A stretch of DNA of 20,488 nucleotides, from NCBI GenBank assembly GCA_022566355.1, contig JADFJB010000085.1:1-20488 (forward strand), in the 5' to 3' direction. Shown here piece after piece: positions 14,914-20,488 of this stretch (position 1 is the first letter of the stretch; each line of letters starts with the position of its first letter). The notes beneath the pieces are model-generated. The model searched no databases, was not told where the DNA came from, and was given only the letters and a program-made list of their open reading frames with translations. Both the position numbers and the translations under genes were made by a program. The DNA comes from a candidate division KSB1 bacterium (lineage in GTDB: Bacteria; Zhuqueibacterota; JdFR-76; DREG01).

Positions 14914-15717
14914 ATGAATGATGCCCTAAGTAAAGTCCAATCCACTTATTTGACATCAGCTTCTGCTGTGACTTATCTTTCAAAGCCGCAAAGATTTAAG
15001 AAATTTGAAGAACTTTATCTTTCTGTCAGGGAAAGCGAGGAACGATTATATCCTGATGAAATAGTAAAGCGGTTGCCATTTATTAATCCTCGCCATTCAT
15101 TAAATGGTGAATGGAAAATACGAGCAACTAGCGCAAAGAATTTCATTGGTTATTTGAAACAGAAATCGAAGTCTTTGACAATTCTGGATTTGGGTTGCGG
15201 AAATGGCTGGTTTGCATATTTCTTATCCAATGAACTGGATTGCCATGTTACTGCATTGGATATTAATGAAAAAGAACTGATACAAGGAATACGGGTTTTT
15301 GGCAATACTGCAAAAATCTCGTTTGTTTACGGAAATATCTTTGAAGATATTTTGCCAAAATCTAAATTCGATGTTATTTTACTTGCAAGTTCAGTCCAAT
15401 ATTTTTCGGATTTAAATCAACTTTTAAATCAACTAAAATACTTACTACCTGTTGACGGTGAAATTCACATTATAGATAGTCCTTTTTACAGCAGAGATAA
15501 CATCATTTCAGCCAGGAGCCGAACCCGGGACTACTATAATTCTCTTGGCTTTCCTGAAATGAGTGACCATTATCACCACCACACTTTCGATTCATTTCAG
15601 GGTTTCACGGTAGAATATTTACAGCTAACTGGCAGCCTGTTTCAACAAATTCGCAAAAGGATATCAGCAAGGTTTCGACCGCCATTCCCCTGGATAAAGT
15701 TGACAGTAAATTCTTAA
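14914..15717 (+). CDS. Class I SAM-dependent methyltransferase
   Basis: 267 residues. An N-terminal ~85-residue region rich in charged residues (with SLNGEWKIR) precedes the SAM-binding core, where motif I is ILDLGCGNGWFA (90-101), the acidic strand is ALDIN (Asp116) and motif IV is FDVILLASSVQYFSD. After the core a HYHHHTFDSFQG His-rich segment and a basic C-terminus (FRPPFPWIKLTV) follow. The N-terminal region and end resemble methyltransferases seen in polysaccharide and secondary-metabolite clusters. The gene is separated from the amidohydrolase by a 202-base gap holding a palindromic repeat, so it may have its own promoter. There is no clear Shine-Dalgarno. Confidence 0.83.
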   Translation: MNDALSKVQSTYLTSASAVTYLSKPQRFKKFEELYLSVRESEERLYPDEIVKRLPFINPRHSLNGEWKIRATSAKNFIGYLKQKSKSLTILDLGCGNGWFAYFLSNELDCHVTALDINEKELIQGIRVFGNTAKISFVYGNIFEDILPKSKFDVILLASSVQYFSDLNQLLNQLKYLLPVDGEIHIIDSPFYSRDNIISARSRTRDYYNSLGFPEMSDHYHHHTFDSFQGFTVEYLQLTGSLFQQIRKRISARFRPPFPWIKLTVNS

Positions 15718-15751
15718 TAGATTTGGAATATGAAATTTTCATGACGTTAAA

Positions 15752-16906
15752 ATGAAACAGCCGAATCAAACATTTAATCAACCAATGCGCCTGCGAATTG
15801 CTGTAATTATCCCGGGTTTTCCTGCAAGGAACAATGATTGGTTTTTGCCTTCAATATCCAAGTTGCAGGTAGAACTAAAAAAATATGTAGATATTACGGT
15901 TTTCGCTTTGAGCCATCCACGCAGCAATGAATCGTATGAATGGCAAGGCCTTCCCGTTCAAAGCTTTGGCGCCTGGCGCAGAGGCTCGTGGTTGCCGGTT
16001 AGTTTGGTCAGTTTAGTAAAACAGCATGCCAAAACCAAATTCGATTTGATTCATGCATATTGGGCAACTGAACCGGGGTTAGTTGGTACTTTAGCCAAAC
16101 GAATACTTGGCATACCTCTGCTTATTACCGGCCTGGGAAGTGAGTTTGTAAGTTTACCGGAAATTAATTATGGCGCTCAACTAAAGTGGCGCTGGCGGCG
16201 TCTTCTGCCTTTCGTACTGCGCAATGCAGATGGCATCATATATGGAAGCAAAGCACAAATGGAAATGTCGAAAAAAGTCAACGGTTTTGCTTCAGGGTCG
16301 AAAATACTACTGCCTATCGGTGCGGAAATTAAGTCGAATCACATTAAAGATAAAAAATCCCATAATATTCGGTTATTAACAGTTAGCAGTTTAATAGCAG
16401 TTAAAAATATCGGTATAATCCTGCAAGCCATGGTAAAGTTACCAAAAACTGTTACACTCAAAATTATTGGAGATGGCCCTCTTCGTAACGACCTCGAGGA
16501 ATTATCAAGAAATTTGGGTTTAAATGAACGGGTAGATTTCATGGGTTGGGTTCATCATGAAGAAATGTATAAGTATTACCATTCATCGGATATCCTCGTT
16601 CATGCGTCTGTGCATGAAGGAGAATGTTTTGCAATCCAGGAAGCGTTGGCAGCCGGCTTGCCTGTTGTAAGCAGCAACGTAGGCATTGCCAGGGATGTTG
16701 TAATTCCAGGTACGAATGGTTTTTTATTCGATCCTAAAAAGCCTGGTGAGTTAACAGGGGCAATAAACAAATTTGTGTTCCATCCGGAGCTTTGTCAAAG
16801 TTTTGCTACCGCAAGCCTGGCAATCGCTCAAGAGAAATTGAATCGATTAAAACAAGTGCCAAAGTTGATTAATCTATACACTAAAATGGTAGGTAAAAAA
16901 GCATGA
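15752..16906 (+). CDS. GT4 family glycosyltransferase
   Basis: A 384-residue retaining GT-B glycosyltransferase. The N-terminal acceptor domain begins RIAVIIPGFP and includes LIHAYWATEPGLVG. The C-terminal donor domain has LLTVSSLIAVKNI, the KIIGDGPLRNDLE strand, and the EX7E motif Glu289/Glu297 in HEGECFAIQEALAAGLPVV. The start is uncertain: ATG 15752 adds eleven polar residues before MRLRIAVIIPG, whose ATG at 15785 is equally possible because neither has a ribosome site. No membrane helix or signal is seen, so it acts in the cytoplasm or at the inner face of the membrane. The stop overlaps the next gene by ATGA, implying coupled translation. Confidence 0.9.
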   Translation: MKQPNQTFNQPMRLRIAVIIPGFPARNNDWFLPSISKLQVELKKYVDITVFALSHPRSNESYEWQGLPVQSFGAWRRGSWLPVSLVSLVKQHAKTKFDLIHAYWATEPGLVGTLAKRILGIPLLITGLGSEFVSLPEINYGAQLKWRWRRLLPFVLRNADGIIYGSKAQMEMSKKVNGFASGSKILLPIGAEIKSNHIKDKKSHNIRLLTVSSLIAVKNIGIILQAMVKLPKTVTLKIIGDGPLRNDLEELSRNLGLNERVDFMGWVHHEEMYKYYHSSDILVHASVHEGECFAIQEALAAGLPVVSSNVGIARDVVIPGTNGFLFDPKKPGELTGAINKFVFHPELCQSFATASLAIAQEKLNRLKQVPKLINLYTKMVGKKA

Positions 16907-18366
16907 TCATTCTTTTCAACCCGAAAGTTTGCGGACCCGGCGCTCGACGTTTCCCGCTATCGGTAATGCATATTGGTGCGATCCTGAAAGATGATGAATA
17001 TGTTATCGTTGATGGAAATATCGATCCATCTCCCGTTAAAACAATCTCTAATCTATTGACTTCGAGAGACGATGTGGAGCTCATTGCCGCCACGGTGATG
17101 CCGGGACCCCAAATTGGAAATGCTGTACCGCAATGTAAGGAGTTGAAAAAACGTTTCCCCACTATTCCCATGATGTGGGGAGGTTACTTTCCCTCCATGC
17201 ATACTGATGTGACTCTACAGTCAGGTTTTGTAGACTTTGTCGTGCGTGGACAAGGTGAGCAAACACTGGTAGAGTTTTTAAATATTTCTAGGAATGGCGG
17301 TCAATTTGAATCGATCAAGGGTCTCTCGTTCAAAAATGGCCGGGAAATAATTCATAATCCATCAAGACCCATGGTCAGCCCCAATGAATTTCCATGCCGG
17401 TTGCCCTATCACAAAATAAAGCCGGACTATTATTTGTACGGTTCATTCTTAGGTAAACGAACTGCTGTACATCATACAAGTATGGGTTGTCCTTTCAGTT
17501 GCAATTTTTGTGGAGTTATTTCGGTTTATGGCAGCCGTGAAAAAATAGCATCACCAGCTCGAACCGAGCAAGCGCTCACCTATCTAAAAACTAAATTTCA
17601 TATCGATTCGATCTTGTTTTTCGATAATAATTTTTTCCTTGCCGAGGATCACGCGATTGAATTGTTTGATCGAATGATGCCATTAGGAATCAAATGGTGG
17701 TGTGAAGCCCGCATAGACATTCTGTTACGTTTCAGCGATTCAACCTGGAGAAAAATGCGTGATGCCGGCTGCAAAATGATCTTCTTTGGCGCCGAGTCTG
17801 GCTCTAACGAGTCACTACGCGATATGAAGAAAAACCAAACCCGGGAACAAATTGTAGAAATGGCCCAACGTGCTAAACGATTTGATATTATTCCGGAGTT
17901 TAGTTTTCTATTCGGTAACCCAAGAGATCCGCTAGGCGATGCGTTGCAAACCATCGATTTGATTTACCAGCTCAAGCAAATCGACCCCAGGTGTGAAATA
18001 ATTATTTATCATTATACCCCAACACCACAACAGCGGGGCTCGTACGGTGATATCGATGCCCAAAACCCATATCCAAATAAATTGGAAGACTGGGCAACCC
18101 GGGAATGGATTAATTTTGCATCCCATCACAATCCTCAAGTGCAATGGCTTAAAGGAGATTTACTTGCGTGGCTAAAGAACTTCGAAACTGTTATGCAATG
18201 TCGATGGCCCACCATTCAGGATTTTCGACTCACAACATTTACACGAAAACTCCTTGCAACCTTAGCGGGGTGGAGATATCGATCGAGATATTATCATTTG
18301 CCCATTGAACTCAAAATTGCAAAACGTGCGATCTCGTTACGAAATCCTCGTGTAGAAAGTTCATGA
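16903..18366 (+). CDS. B12-binding-type radical SAM protein (second in cluster)
   Basis: 487 residues. The N-terminal region has the B12-domain outline (LSVMHIGAILK, MMWGGYFPSMH, then VDFVVRGQGEQT), but no canonical DxHxxG is evident. The radical SAM motif is TSMGCPFSCNFCGV with Cys196, Cys200 and Cys203. ILFFDNNFFL, ARIDILLRF and MIFFGAESGS follow as in BchE-like and methylase-like enzymes, and the 120-residue C-terminal region is aromatic and basic. It differs clearly from the first radical SAM gene (11112), so the two are not a recent duplication. ATG 16903 overlaps the previous stop, and its own stop overlaps the next gene (ATGA). Substrate unknown. Confidence 0.87.
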   Translation: MIILFNPKVCGPGARRFPLSVMHIGAILKDDEYVIVDGNIDPSPVKTISNLLTSRDDVELIAATVMPGPQIGNAVPQCKELKKRFPTIPMMWGGYFPSMHTDVTLQSGFVDFVVRGQGEQTLVEFLNISRNGGQFESIKGLSFKNGREIIHNPSRPMVSPNEFPCRLPYHKIKPDYYLYGSFLGKRTAVHHTSMGCPFSCNFCGVISVYGSREKIASPARTEQALTYLKTKFHIDSILFFDNNFFLAEDHAIELFDRMMPLGIKWWCEARIDILLRFSDSTWRKMRDAGCKMIFFGAESGSNESLRDMKKNQTREQIVEMAQRAKRFDIIPEFSFLFGNPRDPLGDALQTIDLIYQLKQIDPRCEIIIYHYTPTPQQRGSYGDIDAQNPYPNKLEDWATREWINFASHHNPQVQWLKGDLLAWLKNFETVMQCRWPTIQDFRLTTFTRKLLATLAGWRYRSRYYHLPIELKIAKRAISLRNPRVESS

Positions 18367-19109
18367 ATTTGTGGCAGCGTATTCGTCGCAAGCTTGAGTC
18401 TAATCCGGTCGAAACCGTTGACGCACATACAGGTTATGAACGTTGGGCGTCAAAATACAAAGATGAAGACAACCCACTGCTTAGCCTTGAGAAAAATGCG
18501 ATCCAAACGCTGCTGCCAAATCTCAATCAACTAAATATACTCGATTTCGGTTGTGGAGTCGGTCGAGGAATAAAAATGATGGCGGATCATGGAGCTGCTT
18601 GTGTCGTCGGTATAGACTTTTCATTCAATATGCTTACCGAAGCTAAATCCCAATTGCATATTGAAAGCAATTCAAGATTATTACAAGCAAATGGACTGTT
18701 TTTGCCTTTTGTAAAGGACAGTTTTGAAGTAGTGCTTTCATCATTCGTTATGGGACATATTGAACAATTAGGTGAGGCGCTAAAGGAAATTGTACGCGTT
18801 ACACGATCTGGCGGGACTATACTCATTTCTGACTTTCATCCATTCTGTACGATCATTGGATGGAATCGGTCATTTTTGGAGTGGCATGGCAATCGTTATA
18901 AAGAGTTTCGTATTCGCAACTATGTCCATTTGCATGAAGATTACTTTCGAATTTTTAAGGAAGCTAATTTAAAATTAGAAGAGATCCGCGAACCCCGGAT
19001 TGACGATTCCGTTAAACATTTTTTTGACCGAACTCCAAAAGGTCGCGAAACCTATAAACAATCCGTTGGATATCCAGCAGTTTTAATTTTCAAATTAAGC
19101 AAACCTTAA
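18363..19109 (+). CDS. Class I SAM-dependent methyltransferase (UbiE/COQ5-like)
   Basis: 248 residues. YERWASKYKDE near the N-terminus followed by ILDFGCGVGRGI (motif I, 59-70), GIDFSFNML (Asp85), NGLFLPFVKDSFEVVLSSFV and the LKEIVRVTRSGGTILISD strand give the Methyltransf_11 pattern of UbiE-like enzymes. The C-terminal part has FLEWHGNRYKEF and KGRETYKQ, not diagnostic of a substrate. The ATG overlaps the preceding radical SAM stop by four bases, so the two are translated together and may act in sequence on the same intermediate. It is the third methyltransferase in the cluster. Confidence 0.87.
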   Translation: MNLWQRIRRKLESNPVETVDAHTGYERWASKYKDEDNPLLSLEKNAIQTLLPNLNQLNILDFGCGVGRGIKMMADHGAACVVGIDFSFNMLTEAKSQLHIESNSRLLQANGLFLPFVKDSFEVVLSSFVMGHIEQLGEALKEIVRVTRSGGTILISDFHPFCTIIGWNRSFLEWHGNRYKEFRIRNYVHLHEDYFRIFKEANLKLEEIREPRIDDSVKHFFDRTPKGRETYKQSVGYPAVLIFKLSKP

Positions 19110-19201
19110 TACCGCCAACTACTTTTCGAAAACTTTTATTTTAAAGCTTGAATTAACATGAGTTCGACACAATTAATCTTATGGAAAATATACAAAATTA
19201 T

Positions 19202-19282
19202 CAGCCTCGACGAGTTCATCCTGAGCTTGTCGAAGGGCTCAGGCTGCTGAATTTAAGCCATGGTGAGCGGAGTCGAACCATG
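19202..19282. repeat. Tandem palindromic intergenic repeats
   Basis: CGACGAG (19208-19214) pairs with CTTGTCG (19226-19232), nested within CAGCCT (19202-19207) and AGGCTG (19241-19246). A second hairpin is CATGGT/ACCATG (19259-19264 and 19277-19282). The part TCCTGAGCTTGTCGAAGGG is the inverse of the repeat at 6023-6042, so this is a repeat family of the genome rather than a terminator: there is no T tract. Confidence 0.6.
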
Positions 19283-19312
19283 AATTCACCTATTACGAAC
19301 TCACGTTAGTAT

Positions 19313-20488
19313 ATGAATATATGCCTCATTCATGGATATTACGATTCGGATTTATTTTCCAGAGGCGGGCTTTCCGGCAAGGATTTGCTAACGACGTACT
19401 CATTAACTTACCACTTACCCTTACATTTGAAACAATTGGGACACAAAGTAACCGTTCTTCTCCATTTTTACCAAAATGAAATGATCGAAGATGATTCTGT
19501 TCTTTTCGAATTTATGTCTCCACCGTTTTTCTTCGCCAATGTCGGCAAGCTCGCTGGTTTTTTCTTTCACCAATACCGCTATCCATATTTTCAATTAGCC
19601 TCTAAAATGATAAAGCGATTAAATGCGCTGCAACCGCAAATCATACATTATTTTGGTCTAACCATGACGCCAAATCTATGGCTAATCTCACGCTGGGCTC
19701 ATAAAAATCGAGTTCCTGTGATTGTTCATTATCACGGTGGATCGCCGGCGCATAATTTGATTGCCAGAAAATTTGAAAGGAAAAATTTGCAGCGGTTGAG
19801 TTCTGTATTATTCACAACATTGGAACAATCGAAACCCTGGTGTGAGGAAGGTCTTGATTCCAGAAAAGTGCGGCTGGTTGTAGAATCCTCAACAAATTTT
19901 CAGAAGATCGATAAAATCCAGGCCCGGAAACAATCCGGACTCCAGGGCGATCCTATTTTCATTTCTATTGGAAGGCTGCATCCTATCAAAAATCCCCTGG
20001 TAACCCTGCGTGGTTTTGAACAAATTGCCGAGGTGTGGCCAAATGCAAGGCTATATTTTTATTATCGTTCAACGGAACTATTGGACAGCTTGAAAGAGGA
20101 AGTGCGGAGTAAACCAGTCCTGGCACAAAAAGTTACATTTTGTGGCGAGATTTCGCACGCAAAGATGGAAATCATTCTAAATAGCGCAGATTTCCTTTTG
20201 CAGGCCAGTCATAAAGAATTTAGTGGTTATGCCTTATTGGAAGCCATGGCCTGTGGGACGATTCCAGTTGTGTCTGATATCGCCCCTTTTCGTGTCATAA
20301 CTGAAAAGGGTCGATATGGTATCCTGTTTCCTCGCGGCAATTATTCAGCGCTTGCCGAAAAAGTTCTCGATATTCATAGAAATGGCATTCCTGATTTATC
20401 AAAAACGATAAGAGATAAATTTATTCGTGATTTGAGCTTCTCATCGCTGGCAAAAAATGTTGAAAAGGTTTACCGCGAATTAGTGACG
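19313..20488 (+). CDS. GT4 family glycosyltransferase (cut by window end)
   Basis: The frame is open from ATG 19313 to the last base, 392 residues with no stop, so the 3' end lies beyond the window, probably only slightly since GT4 proteins are about 370-420 residues long. MNICLIHGYY and LFSRGGLSGKDLLTTYSLTYHL form the N-terminal donor-loop region. IHYFGLTM, VIVHYHGGSPAHN, FISIGRLHPIKNP and the EX7E pair Glu302/Glu310 in HKEFSGYALLEAMACGTIPVV mark the GT4 fold. A short palindromic-repeat gap of 203 bases separates it from the methyltransferase. It most likely adds a sugar in the same pathway; specificity is unknown. Confidence 0.88.
   Translation, partial: MNICLIHGYYDSDLFSRGGLSGKDLLTTYSLTYHLPLHLKQLGHKVTVLLHFYQNEMIEDDSVLFEFMSPPFFFANVGKLAGFFFHQYRYPYFQLASKMIKRLNALQPQIIHYFGLTMTPNLWLISRWAHKNRVPVIVHYHGGSPAHNLIARKFERKNLQRLSSVLFTTLEQSKPWCEEGLDSRKVRLVVESSTNFQKIDKIQARKQSGLQGDPIFISIGRLHPIKNPLVTLRGFEQIAEVWPNARLYFYYRSTELLDSLKEEVRSKPVLAQKVTFCGEISHAKMEIILNSADFLLQASHKEFSGYALLEAMACGTIPVVSDIAPFRVITEKGRYGILFPRGNYSALAEKVLDIHRNGIPDLSKTIRDKFIRDLSFSSLAKNVEKVYRELVT

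Noticed and set aside
11112-18366. The two radical SAM genes as a tandem duplication
   Set aside because: Their motifs around the Cys cluster and their C-terminal regions differ too much; they are distinct family members.

Overview
The window looks like a chromosomal fragment of an uncultured Gram-negative bacterium. The peptide transporter, an HU-family protein, a lipoprotein with a lipobox, and GT4 / B12-radical-SAM genes fit an environmental FCB-type lineage such as a Calditrichota/KSB1-like group, but that placement is a low-confidence inference. The standard code with TGA as a normal stop is in use. The left block (1-5093) is visibly GC-richer, and most of its genes have clear Shine-Dalgarno sites. 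The middle (5094-9032) is AT-rich and full of repeats. The right block (9033-20488) is intermediate, with few recognisable Shine-Dalgarno sites.

Region 1 (1-4785) is a tightly overlapping Dpp/Opp-type peptide ABC transporter operon: the 3' part of a family-5 solute-binding protein, two permeases (the second with an unusual extra membrane domain at its N-terminus) and two ATPases (the second lacking the usual C-terminal domain). It is followed by the 5' stump of a membrane-anchored TolB/PD40-like beta-propeller gene (4791-5093).

Region 2 (5094-9032) is gene-poor. It holds a sequence with the geometry of the 3' end of a tRNA followed by a strong terminator, exactly where composition changes. 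It also carries a small zinc-ribbon protein (minus strand), an HU/IHF-like protein whose tail runs into a dispersed repeat, a DUF3179 lipoprotein gene interrupted by one in-frame TGA, a decayed gene with one frameshift and one nonsense codon, a MITE-like element with terminal inverted repeats, and several other palindromic repeats. The TGA falls where DUF3179 proteins normally have the Cys of a Tyr-Cys-Pro-Leu motif, the frame stays open on both sides, and a GGCTG/CAGCC hairpin sits 14 nt downstream. This makes it a candidate selenoprotein, with a plain nonsense mutation as the main alternative.

Region 3 (9033-20488) is one co-oriented cluster: a GT4 glycosyltransferase fused to a nucleotidyltransferase-like domain, two B12-type radical SAM proteins, three class I SAM methyltransferases, an amidohydrolase, and two more GT4 glycosyltransferases (the last cut by the window end). 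Several genes abut or overlap by 4 nt. Together they suggest assembly of a methylated surface glycan or a glycosylated small molecule; the product cannot be named from sequence alone.
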